This document shows positions 48,399 through 57,397 of a DNA stretch of 64,000 nt, one piece after another. Location of the stretch: positions 1 to 64,000 of the forward strand of contig JAQTMK010000001.1 of the NCBI GenBank assembly GCA_028714375.1. Reading direction: 5' to 3'. Below the pieces are notes generated by a model. It had not been told where the DNA came from, did no database searches, and saw nothing but the letters and a program-made list of their open reading frames with translations. The position numbers and the translations under genes are program-made. This stretch comes from Candidatus Nanoarchaeia archaeon. GTDB lineage: Archaea > Nanobdellota > Nanobdellia > SCGC-AAA011-G17 > JACPNG01. Within the stretch, counting starts at the first letter, position 1, and every line of letters starts with the position of its first letter.

Positions 48399-49607
48399 TT
48401 ATAGTCCTAAACTGTCTTTTAAAAGATCTTTCACCTTTGGAACTGTAGATGAGGGGATTGCCAGTCTAATCTCTCTTGTCCTTCCATATCTTCCCTTGCT
48501 TATCACATTTGCATTAATTATTCCAAGCATATCAAGTTCAGCAATTATATCAGAGACTCTTCTCTGAGTTAGTGGTTTTAATCCAACTTTTGTACATGCA
48601 TCTTTGTAAATATCATAAATATCTCCTGTAAAGATTGGTGTGTTTTCATTGAGTGATTTATAAAAAATAGAATAAAGAGTTAATTTGAATTGTTTTGGCT
48701 GGGTGCTTATATTATCCAAAACTCTGTCTTTTTCAATTTTATCCTGTGCTTCGTCGATGTTTTTCATTAATATTTTTCCCTCATTTGTCCTTTCAGCAAT
48801 CTCGCCTGCAACTCTTAATAATTCCAAAGCTCTTCTTGCATCTCCATGATCTCTTGCAGCATAAGCTGCACATTTCTCAATAACACCCTGCTCAATTGCT
48901 CCCTCATGGAAACATATCTTAGACCTTTCTTTCAAGATGCTTTGAAGCTGCATCGCATTATATGGAGGAAAAACCAATTCTTCCTCACTTAAACTGCTTT
49001 TTACTCTTGGATCTAAATCATTTGTAAAAGTTAAGTCGTTTGAAATCCCTATTATGGAAATTTCTGTGTTTTTTAATTCATAATTAAGTCTTGTTAAGTT
49101 ATATAAAATTCCATCATCAATCTTTTTTACCAATTGGTCTATTTCATCTAAAACAATTATTAATAACATTTTTTGTTGATCAATATTCTTTATAAAAATT
49201 TTATAAATTTCATCTGTCGGTAGGCCTGTTGCAGGAACCTCTACTCCAAACTCCCTTGTTAGTTGAGCTATCAGTCGGTATTCTGTATCCGCCACCCTCT
49301 TTAATTTACAGTTTAAATAAAGAATTTTGAGAGGCAAATCATTTTTTTCAGCAATTTTGATTAAATCATTGCTGACTTTTGTTATACATACTGTTTTTCC
49401 AGTTCCTGTTTTTCCATAAATAAACAAATTACTTGGTTTTTCCATCCTTAATGCTGGTGCTAATACCCCCGCAATTAATTTTATTTGCTCGTCTCTGTGA
49501 GGAATATTCTCAGGAGTATAATTAATTTGTAGTGCTTTCTTGTTTGTAAATAATGGTTCTTTTTTTAGAAAACTCTCAAAATAATTTGTTAACTCTTTTT
49601 CCACCAT
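48399..49607 (-). CDS. orc1: Orc1/Cdc6 replication initiator
   Basis: A 402-aa AAA+ initiator: Walker A IYGKTGTGKTVC near 64, Walker B LLIIVLDEIDQL near 150, sensor 1 IIGISNDLTF, and a C-terminal winged helix (about 310-400: LTQRRVSDIIAELDMLGI). It binds ORB elements and loads MCM. An AAAGGAG site and a GTTTAAATAAG box precede the ATG. The non-coding region just upstream contains ORB-like repeats, as expected for an origin linked to its initiator gene. Confidence 0.95.
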   Translation of the reverse strand: MVEKELTNYFESFLKKEPLFTNKKALQINYTPENIPHRDEQIKLIAGVLAPALRMEKPSNLFIYGKTGTGKTVCITKVSNDLIKIAEKNDLPLKILYLNCKLKRVADTEYRLIAQLTREFGVEVPATGLPTDEIYKIFIKNIDQQKMLLIIVLDEIDQLVKKIDDGILYNLTRLNYELKNTEISIIGISNDLTFTNDLDPRVKSSLSEEELVFPPYNAMQLQSILKERSKICFHEGAIEQGVIEKCAAYAARDHGDARRALELLRVAGEIAERTNEGKILMKNIDEAQDKIEKDRVLDNISTQPKQFKLTLYSIFYKSLNENTPIFTGDIYDIYKDACTKVGLKPLTQRRVSDIIAELDMLGIINANVISKGRYGRTREIRLAIPSSTVPKVKDLLKDSLGL

Positions 49608-49675
49608 CTTCTTTTTTTCTCCTTTCGCTTATTTAAACATTATTAGGTTATGATATATTTTGTTTAATATCTAAA

Positions 49676-49699
49676 CCCACACCATCATTTCGTATAGAG
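49676..49699 (-). repeat. ORB-like element, left, inverted
   Basis: On the minus strand it reads CTCTATACGAAATGATGGTG followed by TGGG, matching the right-hand element at 50018 at most positions. Opposed orientation across the AT-rich stretch is typical of Orc1 binding sites. Confidence 0.7.
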
Positions 49700-49759
49700 A
49701 TTATTGAGGATGGGTTTAGTATAAAAAAGTTCATTACCACTTGATTTGGACACCACACC

Positions 49760-49870
49760 TTCTAATGGAATTATAATTAATTAAATAATTAATCTAATAT
49801 ATATAATATAATATAGAAAAACATATAAATAAAATATAAATATAAAAAATATAAATTCTTTAATATATTA
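49760..49870. other. AT-rich candidate DNA unwinding element
   Basis: Nearly pure A/T for about 110 bp, with many TATATAA and AATATAAA runs, between the opposed ORB-like elements. No gene fits here. Confidence 0.6.
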
Positions 49871-49871
49871 A

Positions 49872-49890
49872 CACTACAAGCGCTGTAGTG
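49872..49890. repeat. Inverted repeat CACTACA-AGCGC-TGTAGTG
   Basis: A perfect 7-bp stem with a 5-nt centre directly after the AT-rich stretch. It is one of the few GC-containing islands in the candidate origin and may be a protein site or a cruciform. Confidence 0.55.
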
Positions 49891-49948
49891 GCAAAATAAC
49901 CATCTTAATATAATCCATAAAGATTATTAAATATATATAATTTAATGA

Positions 49949-49970
49949 TTCCAAGCGAAATTAAGGTATT
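49949..49970 (+). repeat. ORB-like element, right 1
   Basis: TTCCAAGCGAAATTAAGGTA keeps the core TCCA-N2-CGAAAT-N-AAGGT of the group. Confidence 0.65.
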
Positions 49971-49975
49971 AAAGA

Positions 49976-49997
49976 CTTCCAAACGAAATAATTACCC
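49976..49997 (+). repeat. ORB-like element, right 2 (partial)
   Basis: CTTCCAAACGAAATAATTAC keeps the TCCA-N2-CGAAAT half but not the AAGGT half, so it may be a weaker mini-ORB. Confidence 0.55.
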
Positions 49998-50017
49998 AAA
50001 ACCAAAAACAAACCCAA

Positions 50018-50042
50018 CTCCATACGAAATCAAGGTGGGGGG
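50018..50042 (+). repeat. ORB-like element, right 3 with G-string
   Basis: CTCCATACGAAATCAAGGTG followed by a run of G. The layout dyad-GAAA-AAGG-Gs is close to the known ORB form (TTCCA…GAAA…AAGGGGG). It is the best copy in the region. Confidence 0.72.
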
Positions 50043-50126
50043 CTTAGTTAAAATAACCCAGCAGGCCAAAAGGACTCAATCTAGAAATCCTAAAAATTTA
50101 AATACCAAATCATCTAACATATTCTA

Positions 50127-50417
50127 ATGAACTGGTTAGTAATAGTAATTGGGTTATTGGTGGTATGGATCCTGATAGAAATTTTAAAACATCTATTTTT
50201 AAGAAAAACCGCAAAAGTGTTTATAACAATCTTAATCTTTGTGATTTTATTCCTTGGAATAAGTAAAGTTATGGTTGACTCTTCGATATTACCTAAAGAA
50301 AATGGGGTAATCACCACCGGAGCAACAATAGCAGATAAAATTATTCAAACATTTTCAAAGGAAAAAACCGAAGATAAAACAAAACCAATAAATATAACAA
50401 AAGTGATAAATGATTAA
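50127..50417 (+). CDS. Small membrane protein next to oriC
   Basis: A 96-aa protein with two N-terminal membrane helices (MNWLVIVIGLLVVWILIEIL and VFITILIFVILFLGI) and a charged C-terminal tail. No family recognised. It starts at the right edge of the candidate origin; an ATTTAAATACC box lies about 25 bp upstream. Confidence 0.65.
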   Translation: MNWLVIVIGLLVVWILIEILKHLFLRKTAKVFITILIFVILFLGISKVMVDSSILPKENGVITTGATIADKIIQTFSKEKTEDKTKPINITKVIND

Positions 50418-50494
50418 CATTACATAAAAATATAACTTTAAAAAACTAGAAAAATTTATAAACAACAAAACTAAAAAAATAGAAAGGTGCTCAC

Positions 50495-50758
50495 ATGGCA
50501 GATGAAGACAAAAGATATTCTAAACAACTTTTAGGTAAAACTATAGTCACAAAATCAGGAAAAAGATTTGGGGAAGTTGGAGCAATCTCTTTTGAAACAA
50601 GAACCGGAGAATTGATGCAGCTTGTAATTAAAAACCCAACAAGTTTTGCTGATGGTCTTGAATTAGAAGAAGATGAAAAAGGAAACTTATTAATTCCATA
50701 TTCCTCAGTAATAGCTATTGGTGATTTTATTGTTGTTTCAGAAGAAGATATAATTTAA
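50495..50758 (+). CDS. PRC-barrel domain protein 2
   Basis: An 87-aa protein with a clear PRC barrel: LLGKTIVTKSGKRFGEVGAI, then LMQLVIKNPT and LLIPYSSVIAIGDFIVV. Archaeal stand-alone PRC barrels such as CdpB proteins are division-machinery adaptors; which role applies here is unknown. A GAAAGGTGCTC site lies just before the ATG. Confidence 0.85.
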   Translation: MADEDKRYSKQLLGKTIVTKSGKRFGEVGAISFETRTGELMQLVIKNPTSFADGLELEEDEKGNLLIPYSSVIAIGDFIVVSEEDII

Positions 50759-50826
50759 AATCCTTATTGATTTTCTTTCAATTTTTAAATAAATAGATTT
50801 TTAAATTTTACCTTATCATAAATCCC

Positions 50827-52692
50827 ATGGAATACAAAACCACCAAAGACCTGAAAGTACCATCAAATCTTGTAGAGCAGATTGTTGGTCAGGACCACGC
50901 TGTTGATATAATTAAGAAAGCAGCAATTAGGAGAAGAAATGTTTTATTAATTGGTGATCCAGGAACTGGTAAGTCTATGTTGGGTCAGGGATTAGCCGAA
51001 CTTTTACCAAAAGAAAAATTAGTGGATATAATTTCTCTTCCAAATCCTTCAGATGATAATTTACCTTTAATAAGAACACTCCCAAAAGGACAGGGAAAAA
51101 TGCTTATCACAAAAACAAAACTCCAGGCAATGTCCTCTTTCAAAAGTCAGAGTTGGATTATGTTTGCCTTGGTAATTATAATTTCTTTAATACCTTATTA
51201 TTTTTGGAGATCAGGAAAAATATCAGATGTGATATATGCTGCCTCAATGATATCAAGCATATTTTTGATAATGGGTTTGGTCTTATTTTTGAATGTTGGA
51301 AAAAGGATGGCCTTAGGCAAGGAAAAAATAGAAATACCAAAATTATTGGTAGATAATTCAAATCAGAAAAAAGCACCATTCATAGATGCAACAGGAGCCC
51401 AGGCAGGAGCCCTATTGGGGGATGTATTGCATGATCCACTTCAGTCTGGAGGATTAGGTACTCCAAGTTATCAGAGACTGCTTTCAGGTATGGTTCATAG
51501 GGCTAATGGTGGAGTTTTATTCCTTGATGAAATTGCTACATTGTCCCCAAGATCGCAGCAGGAATTACTTACAGCATTGCAGGAGAAAAAATATCCGATT
51601 ACCGGACAATCTGAGAGATCGTCTGGAGCCCAGACAAGGTCAGAGCCAGTTCCATGTGATTTTATTTTGATTGCTGCAGGTAATGTTGAAACAATACAGC
51701 ACATGCACCCGGCTTTAAGATCAAGGATAAGGGGTTATGGTTATGAAGTTTATATGAATACTACAATGCCTGATACAAAAGAAAACAGAGATAAGATAGC
51801 AATGTTTGTAGCACAGGAAGTTACAAAAGATAATAAAATCCCTCACTTTGACAAAGAAGCAGTTGAAGAGATTATTCAGGAAGCAAGAAAAAAAGCAGGT
51901 ATGGCAGATAAGCTTACCTTAAGATTAAGAGAACTTGGTGGATTAGTTAGGGCAGCAGGAGATCTTGCACTAGAACAGAAAGCAAAAGTCGTAACAAAAA
52001 AACATGTTACTGAAGCAAAAATATTGGCAAGAACCTTGGAGCAGCAGATGGCTGACAAATATATTGAAAATAAGAAAAAATATGAAGTTATACTAACTAC
52101 TGGCAAAAAGGTTGGGAGAGTAAATGGTCTGGCTGTCATCGGATCTCATGAAGCTTCTTCAGGAATTGTATTGCCAATAGAATCTGAAGTAACTCCAGGA
52201 AGCAGAAAATCTGAGTTTATTGCAACTGGTAAACTTGGAGAGATTGCAAAAGAGGCAGTAAAGAATGTCTCAGCAATAATATTAAAACACTTTGGAGAAG
52301 ATATAAGGGAAAAATATGATATTTATATTCAGTTCCTTCAGACTTATGAAGGCGTTGAAGGAGATTCAGCATCAATCGCAGTTGCAACAGCAATCATATC
52401 TGCATTGAAAGATGTTCCAGTAAGACAGGATACTGCAATGACAGGATCTTTATCTGTAAGGGGGAAGGTTTTGGCAATTGGTGGAGTAACCTCCAAGATT
52501 GAAGCAGCAATTGGAACAGGAATTAAAAGAGTTATAATTCCAAAATCAAATGAAAGAGATGTTATTCTATCAAAAGAAAAACTAAAAGACATCGAGATTA
52601 TTCCAGTTGAAACAATACAGGAAGTTTTGGAATATGCAATTGACTGGAAAGGAAAAGAATCTGTTTTAAAAAAACTTAAATCATCTTCCTAA
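50827..52692 (+). CDS. lonB: Membrane-anchored archaeal Lon protease (LonB)
   Basis: A 621-aa AAA+ protease. Walker A is [12 protein letters not shown] near residue 39; two membrane helices are inserted in the AAA domain (about 113-150), the LonB hallmark; Walker B is [12 protein letters not shown]. The protease domain has Ser514 in EGDSAS and Lys557 in [10 protein letters not shown], 43 residues apart as in other Lon dyads. It degrades misfolded membrane and cytosolic proteins. TTTTTAAATTT box about 25 bp upstream. The end overlaps the convergent wHTH gene by 17 nt. Confidence 0.96.
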   Translation: MEYKTTKDLKVPSNLVEQIVGQDHAVDIIKKAAIRRRNVLLIGDPGTGKSMLGQGLAELLPKEKLVDIISLPNPSDDNLPLIRTLPKGQGKMLITKTKLQAMSSFKSQSWIMFALVIIISLIPYYFWRSGKISDVIYAASMISSIFLIMGLVLFLNVGKRMALGKEKIEIPKLLVDNSNQKKAPFIDATGAQAGALLGDVLHDPLQSGGLGTPSYQRLLSGMVHRANGGVLFLDEIATLSPRSQQELLTALQEKKYPITGQSERSSGAQTRSEPVPCDFILIAAGNVETIQHMHPALRSRIRGYGYEVYMNTTMPDTKENRDKIAMFVAQEVTKDNKIPHFDKEAVEEIIQEARKKAGMADKLTLRLRELGGLVRAAGDLALEQKAKVVTKKHVTEAKILARTLEQQMADKYIENKKKYEVILTTGKKVGRVNGLAVIGSHEASSGIVLPIESEVTPGSRKSEFIATGKLGEIAKEAVKNVSAIILKHFGEDIREKYDIYIQFLQTYEGVEGDSASIAVATAIISALKDVPVRQDTAMTGSLSVRGKVLAIGGVTSKIEAAIGTGIKRVIIPKSNERDVILSKEKLKDIEIIPVETIQEVLEYAIDWKGKESVLKKLKSSS

Positions 52693-52930
52693 ACTGATCA
52701 TAGGCCTCATTAGTCATTATCCATTGTTTTCTTCTTATATTATTTTTGTCAACCTGTTTAACCAATCCTTCTTTCTCCATATCAAGTAAAAGTCTGAGAA
52801 TAAACTCATCATCTCTTATAACCTCATTAGCCAAATCTTTAGTGTAGATTGGTTTTAAGTTTAAGTCATAAAGTAAATAGAGTATATCTTGCTTAATCCT
52901 CTCAATTTTGTCTTTGGATATTTGAGACAT
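52676..52930 (-). CDS. Small winged-helix-like protein
   Basis: An 84-aa protein: helices [17 protein letters not shown] and [20 protein letters not shown], then a wing-like strand [17 protein letters not shown]. The order fits a winged helix. Targets unknown. It converges on lonB with overlapping 3' ends. Confidence 0.65.
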   Translation of the reverse strand: MSQISKDKIERIKQDILYLLYDLNLKPIYTKDLANEVIRDDEFILRLLLDMEKEGLVKQVDKNNIRRKQWIMTNEAYDQFRKMI

Positions 52931-53039
52931 AGTTTCTTCTAAAATCTTTAAATATTTAAATTTTAGCTCTTATTCGGCTACAAGGATATAAAAAATTTAA
53001 TACAAAAAATACTTAAATAACCATAATTTCCTTTAAAAA

Positions 53040-54716
53040 ATGTTTGAACAAGAAATTATAAAAATTCTAAAAAAACAAATTAAAAATCTTCCAATAGAGC
53101 TGGAAACCCCTAAAAATCCAGAATTTGGAGACTATTCTTTTCCATGTTTCACCGTCGCTAAAACACTTAAGAAAAATCCTGCAGAGGCAGCAAAACAAAT
53201 AGCAAACAAATTGGAAAAATCAGACCTAATAGAGAAGATAACTCCGGTTGGACCTTACATAAATTTCTTCATAAAAAAAGAAAAGATAATGGAAAATACA
53301 TTGACAAAAGTTCTGAAAGAAAAAGAAAATTATGGAAACCTAAACCAAAAACAGACCATCGTTATTGAATCTCCAGGTCCAAATACAAACAAACCATTGC
53401 ACCTGGGTCATCTAAGAAATATGGCTCTTGGCCTCTCCCTGGCAAATATATTGAGGAAAGCAGGAAATAAAGTAATCAATGTAGATATAATAAATGATAG
53501 GGGAATACATATCTGCCAGTCAATGTTAGCTTATAAAAAATATGGTAAGAATAAAGAACCAAAAGGTAAGTCAGACCATTTTGTGGGTGATTTTTATGTT
53601 TTATATAATCAAAAATTAAAGCAGGATTCTTCTCTTGAAACTGAAGCCCAGGACCTTTTACTGAAGTGGGAGCAGAAAGATCCAGAAACAATCAAACTAT
53701 GGAACAGGATGAACAAGTGGGCCCTGGAAGGTATGAAACAAACCTACTTAAGATTTGGAATGAAGATTGACAAAGCCTACAAAGAATCAGAACATTACCA
53801 GGAGGGAAAATCCTTGGTCCTAGAAGGTTTAAGCAAAGGTATATTCAAGAAAAACAAAGAGGGGTCTGTCATAATAGATCTTTCTGATGATAACCTTGGG
53901 GAAAAAGTTCTTCTTAGAAGCGATGGAACTTCCATCTACATAACCCAGGATTTGTATCTTGCAAAAAAACGTTATAATGATTTTAAGATGGATAAGATGA
54001 TTTATGTCGTTGCTTCAGAGCAAGAATACCATTTCAAGGTCTTGTTTAAGTTAATAAAACTCTTAGGATTTAAGTTTGCAGATAATCTTTACCATCTTGC
54101 CTATGGAATGGTCCATCTTCCAGAAGGAAAAATGAAGTCAAGAGAGGGGAAAATCGTCGACGCTGATAATATCCTGGACGAGATCCACGAACTTGCCAAG
54201 AAAGAACTTCTGAAAAGAAACTCAAAAATGGATAAGAAAGAGCTTGAAACAAAAGCAGAAGCAATTGGACTGGGTTCAGTTAAGTTTTTTATTCTTAAAT
54301 ATGATCCCTTGAAGGACTTTGTTTATGATCCAAACAAGTCAATTTCATTTGAAGGTGAAACCGGACCTTATATTCAGTATACCTATGCAAGGCTTAAGAG
54401 TATACTAAGAAAGGAGAAACCAAAAGGAAAAATAGACTATGAACTTCTTAATGAAGAGCTGGAGAAGGAGATTGTTAAGGATCTTGCCAGTTACCCAGAT
54501 TTAATTGAAAAGGCAGCAAAGGAATATAAACCCTCTCTGATAACATCCTATTTGACAGATCTTAGCCAAAAACTTAATTCTTATTATGTAAAATATCCAG
54601 TACTTAAAGAGAATCAGGATGTTAAAACAGCGAGGATGAACTTAATCCTGGCTTCATCCTATGTGCTTAAATCAGGCCTTAATCTTCTGGGAATTGAGAG
54701 TTTGGAAGTAATGTAA
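53040..54716 (+). CDS. argS: Arginyl-tRNA synthetase
   Basis: A 558-aa class I synthetase. N-terminal Add-1 domain (about 1-90), the signature SPGPNTNKPLHLGHLRN with HLGH near 120, a degenerate KMSKS region GKMKSREGKIV near 362, and the C-terminal anticodon-binding DALR domain. TATA-like AATACTTAAATAA lies 20-30 bp before the ATG. Confidence 0.96.
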   Translation: MFEQEIIKILKKQIKNLPIELETPKNPEFGDYSFPCFTVAKTLKKNPAEAAKQIANKLEKSDLIEKITPVGPYINFFIKKEKIMENTLTKVLKEKENYGNLNQKQTIVIESPGPNTNKPLHLGHLRNMALGLSLANILRKAGNKVINVDIINDRGIHICQSMLAYKKYGKNKEPKGKSDHFVGDFYVLYNQKLKQDSSLETEAQDLLLKWEQKDPETIKLWNRMNKWALEGMKQTYLRFGMKIDKAYKESEHYQEGKSLVLEGLSKGIFKKNKEGSVIIDLSDDNLGEKVLLRSDGTSIYITQDLYLAKKRYNDFKMDKMIYVVASEQEYHFKVLFKLIKLLGFKFADNLYHLAYGMVHLPEGKMKSREGKIVDADNILDEIHELAKKELLKRNSKMDKKELETKAEAIGLGSVKFFILKYDPLKDFVYDPNKSISFEGETGPYIQYTYARLKSILRKEKPKGKIDYELLNEELEKEIVKDLASYPDLIEKAAKEYKPSLITSYLTDLSQKLNSYYVKYPVLKENQDVKTARMNLILASSYVLKSGLNLLGIESLEVM

Positions 54717-54760
54717 ATTATCACCAAAATCTTTAAATAAGTTCTATTTTTAATAACACC

Positions 54761-55189
54761 ATGGCAATCGTAGGATTTAATTTTGACAAGATGTTGGTGG
54801 AAAAAACAAACCAGATTGAGGGATCAGTTAAAGTAACCAACAACGTGCAGATCACCGACGTAAAAGAACATAAGCTTCCCGGATCAGACATTAAACAGGG
54901 GATAATTAAATTTAATTTTGAGTTTATTACTGAATATACCAACGTCGGGAAGATAGAGTTGTTGGGACACCTTCTTTACACAGAGTCTCCAGAAAAGTTA
55001 AAACAGATACTGGACACTTGGAAGAAAAAGAAGGATATGGATAAAGTTTTGATGGCTTACCTTATCAATGCAGTATTGGTTAAGGGAAATATTAAAGCTT
55101 TACAGCTATCCCAGGATGCAAATCTGCCACCACACATAAGATTACCGACGGTAACTCCAAAAGTCAATGCAAAGAATTATATTGGCTGA
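54761..55189 (+). CDS. Unknown 142-aa protein
   Basis: A soluble protein with a strand-rich first two-thirds (IEGSVKVTNNVQITDVKE, IIKFNFEFITEYTNVGKIELLG) and a helical part with MAYLINAVLVKGNIKALQLS, ending in a conserved-looking LPPHIRLPTV tail. The layout is reminiscent of SecB-like sheets but I cannot assign it. Its CTTTAAATAAG box lies about 28 bp before the ATG. Confidence 0.65.
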   Translation: MAIVGFNFDKMLVEKTNQIEGSVKVTNNVQITDVKEHKLPGSDIKQGIIKFNFEFITEYTNVGKIELLGHLLYTESPEKLKQILDTWKKKKDMDKVLMAYLINAVLVKGNIKALQLSQDANLPPHIRLPTVTPKVNAKNYIG

Positions 55190-55206
55190 TTTTCTTATTT
55201 TTTTGA

Positions 55207-55221
55207 TGAATCACTCACTCA
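55207..55221 (+). repeat. Direct repeat TGAATCACTCACTCA, upstream copy
   Basis: An exact 15-bp copy of 55526-55540, which lies inside the coding region of the following gene. The copies are 319 bp apart. Confidence 0.7.
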
Positions 55222-55295
55222 AACTAAAATGAATCACAAATGAAGCACATAAATCTATATAAATTTCTAAACCTTACCTAATTGGGTAGGTTAAA

Positions 55296-55913
55296 ATGGC
55301 TGAAAATAACTCCGATTTTGTGGAAAATGTTAAAATGTCCTTTAAAATGGCTAAAGAAGACATTTCTGCTTTAGAAATAGAAATAAATAAGCTAAAACAA
55401 ATAATTTCTGAACAAAATAACAAAATAATTGAATTAATGAAAAAGATAGAAGAATCGCGCATTAGAGCAGATTTAGAGGGTTTTTCAGGGTCTTCCAAAA
55501 GTGGTTCCATCGGAAATAAAGGGGTTGAATCACTCACTCACTCACTCACTCACTCGGAAAATATTCCAAAAACGAGCTTCTTAGCCTTCAACAGCGAGGT
55601 AAATAAAATTTTCACAAATTTTACCCAACAGGAGTTCAAAGTATTCCTAACCATCTACCAAATTGAAGAAGAGAAGAAGCAGGTATCTTATCTCGACGTT
55701 GCCAACCACCTGGGAATGTCAGATTCAGGTGTAAGATCTTATATCTCGAGGCTGATATCTAAAGGGGCCCCAATAATAAAGACCAAAATCAACACTAAAC
55801 TCTCACTTTTGCATATTTTGCCAGAATTTAGGCAGTTAAACCTCAAAAACAAACTTTTAGACCTTTATTATCACAGAGACCCACTCCAGAAAAGGCTATC
55901 AGATCACCTATGA
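55296..55913 (+). CDS. Coiled-coil/winged-helix protein with tetranucleotide-repeat hinge
   Basis: A 205-aa protein. Coiled coil (about 12-50), a Ser/Gly linker, an SLTHSLTHS hinge encoded by six CACT units, and a C-terminal winged helix (LDVANHLGMSDSGVRSYISRL). Its layout matches the convergent gene at 55918, although the sequences differ. It is probably a DNA-binding regulator. The repeat unit is 4 nt, so gain or loss of one unit shifts the frame before the DNA-binding domain. Confidence 0.72.
   Translation: MAENNSDFVENVKMSFKMAKEDISALEIEINKLKQIISEQNNKIIELMKKIEESRIRADLEGFSGSSKSGSIGNKGVESLTHSLTHSENIPKTSFLAFNSEVNKIFTNFTQQEFKVFLTIYQIEEEKKQVSYLDVANHLGMSDSGVRSYISRLISKGAPIIKTKINTKLSLLHILPEFRQLNLKNKLLDLYYHRDPLQKRLSDHL
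55531..55555 (+). repeat. Microsatellite (CACT)6 in coding sequence
   Basis: Twenty-five bases of uninterrupted CACT units in the hinge of the 205-aa regulator. Tetranucleotide tracts in coding DNA are the classic substrate for slipped-strand phase variation in bacteria. Confidence 0.85.
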
Positions 55914-55917
55914 ACTC

Positions 55918-56538
55918 TCACTTTCTGATTTTTATAGTCTTTTTTTGAAGATTTACGCCCTTTAAAACCTCATTTTTCTTCTTTTCAGGTATATAGAACT
56001 GTTTTTTACCATCAGATTGTACTATTTCCTCTATTAAACCCTCAGTTTTCTGTTTTATGTTATTAATCTGACCCCTAATCGTTGATTTATCCTTACCAAG
56101 CAAGCTTTCTAGATCATCATAACTAAGTCTCATTTCTGTATTTAACAGGGTCCAAAGCACCAATCTCTCCATCATGGTAAGGTGTTTCAAGAAATCAGCT
56201 GTTTGGACAGCTGTTTGGACACCCTCAAACGGCTGTTTGGACACGTGTTTGTTTGTGTTTGTTTGGACAACCCCCCCTGTTTGGACAGCTGTTTGGACAC
56301 GTGTTTGTTTTTCAAACAGCGAAGCTAGCTTCTCATCTATATTATCAAGCCTAGAATAGATCTCCAAAAATTCTTTTTCGTGTTTTCCATGCTTCTGATG
56401 GAAGTGATTTATCCAAGTTGATATTTTATCCATATCAGTTTTTACTTTAGAAAATGATTCTTTAACATTAGAATGAACATCATCGATTCTCTCGTGAATC
56501 TTTTCCTCTCTTTTTCTACTCAAAAAACCAAACACCAT
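55918..56538 (-). CDS. Coiled-coil/winged-helix protein with VQT-repeat hinge
   Basis: A 206-aa protein. Basic N-terminus, coiled coil (about 10-80), a hinge made of VQT units (RVQTAVQTGG, VVQTNTNK, GVQTAVQT), then a winged helix (LSYDDLESLLGKDKSTIRGQINNI) and a basic tail. It has the same architecture as the convergent 205-aa gene, with only 4 nt between the stop codons. Likely a DNA-binding regulator; target unknown. Confidence 0.72.
   Translation of the reverse strand: MVFGFLSRKREEKIHERIDDVHSNVKESFSKVKTDMDKISTWINHFHQKHGKHEKEFLEIYSRLDNIDEKLASLFEKQTRVQTAVQTGGVVQTNTNKHVSKQPFEGVQTAVQTADFLKHLTMMERLVLWTLLNTEMRLSYDDLESLLGKDKSTIRGQINNIKQKTEGLIEEIVQSDGKKQFYIPEKKKNEVLKGVNLQKKTIKIRK
56201..56299. 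repeat. Six copies of GTTTGGACA
   Basis: GTTTGGACA occurs at 56201, 56213, 56235, 56261, 56279 and 56291, including two GTTTGGACAGCTGTTTGGAC pairs 78 bp apart. They encode the VQT hinge of the minus-strand regulator. Unit spacing is 12 to 26 bp, so it is not a CRISPR. Confidence 0.85.
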
Positions 56539-56579
56539 CTTTAATTATAAAAAACTCCTTATTTAAATAATTTTTCTAT

Positions 56580-57389
56580 TTAATCAAGCGGACTTTTGAT
56601 CTTTTTGATCTGTTCTCTTGAAACATGAGTATAAATTTGAGTAGTACTTAGCTGAGAATGCCCCAATAATTCCTGGATAAGTCTAATATCAGTTCCATTC
56701 TCCAATAAATGAGTTGCAAAACTATGTCTTAAAACATGCGGGGTAACCTTCTTTTTTATCCCTGCCCTGCTAGCAGCACTCTGAATTATTTTCTGAACAT
56801 TTCTCGTCGTTAAATTGTTGTTTTCATGGCCTGGGAAAAGATATTCTGCACTGTCCCCCAACCCTTTTATATGCCCTTCAAGGCTACCCAAAACTTTTTG
56901 AGATATAATTGTAATCCTATCTTTATTTCCTTTTCCAGATTTAACTCTCAAAGTTTTATCACCAAAATTAATATCACTTATCTTTAATCTTACTAACTCA
57001 GAAACTCTTAAACCCGTGCTGTAAAGTAATTCCATGATTAATTTAGTTTTAGAAGATCCAGCATTTTCAATCAATAAAAGGATTTCATCTTTGCTTAAAA
57101 CTTCCGGGTTTGATTTAGGTATCTTAGGAGTCTTCAGATTTACAATATTTTTCTTTAGAATTTCATCATAAAAAAATTTTAAAGCACTCTTCTTCAAAGA
57201 AACACTCCTGGATTTTAAGTTTAAATCAGAAATCAAATAGCTCATATAGTTTCTGATGTCGTCTTCATTGATATTTTCAGGCTCTTTTTTTGTATAATCT
57301 AAGAACAAACGGTTGTGACGCATGTATGAACTGACAGTTTCCTTAGAAAATCCTCTTAGTTTTAATTCAGTTTCCAGCTTTTTTAACAA
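56580..57389 (-). CDS. xerA: Tyrosine recombinase XerA
   Basis: A 269-aa integrase-fold recombinase with SAM-like N-domain (about 1-85) and catalytic domain carrying Arg in STGLRVSELVRL, Lys in SGKGNKDR, HVLRHSFATHLL, LGHSQLSTTQ and the nucleophile in IYTHVS. It is the size of archaeal XerA, which resolves chromosome dimers at dif. Starts at TTG 57389 with GGTGAT just upstream. It overlaps no mobile-element gene; it may be the housekeeping enzyme, but its setting among orphan cassettes is notable. Confidence 0.92.
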   Translation of the reverse strand: MLKKLETELKLRGFSKETVSSYMRHNRLFLDYTKKEPENINEDDIRNYMSYLISDLNLKSRSVSLKKSALKFFYDEILKKNIVNLKTPKIPKSNPEVLSKDEILLLIENAGSSKTKLIMELLYSTGLRVSELVRLKISDINFGDKTLRVKSGKGNKDRITIISQKVLGSLEGHIKGLGDSAEYLFPGHENNNLTTRNVQKIIQSAASRAGIKKKVTPHVLRHSFATHLLENGTDIRLIQELLGHSQLSTTQIYTHVSREQIKKIKSPLD

Positions 57390-57397
57390 ATTATCAC

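Larger units (their letters stand above)
49620..50126. other. Candidate replication origin (oriC) beside orc1/cdc6
   Basis: This ~500-bp non-coding region has the parts of an archaeal origin. ORB-like repeats of the form CTCCATACGAAATCAAGGTG occur on the right at 49949, 49976 and 50018. A reversed copy lies on the left at 49676-49699, with a weaker one at 49732. Between them is an extremely AT-rich stretch (about 49760-49870) fit for unwinding. A 9-bp inverted repeat (CTAAACCCA 49671-49679, TGGGTTTAG 49711-49719) flanks the left ORB. The 60-codon ORF in the right half is made of the repeats and is not counted as a gene. Confidence 0.78.

Noticed and set aside
49945..50127. 60-codon ORF on the plus strand in the candidate origin
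   Set aside because: Its three similar segments are translations of the ORB-like repeats and it has no recognisable protein character.
56201..56299. CRISPR-like repeat array
   Set aside because: The 9-bp units are irregularly spaced, inside a coding frame, and there are no cas genes.
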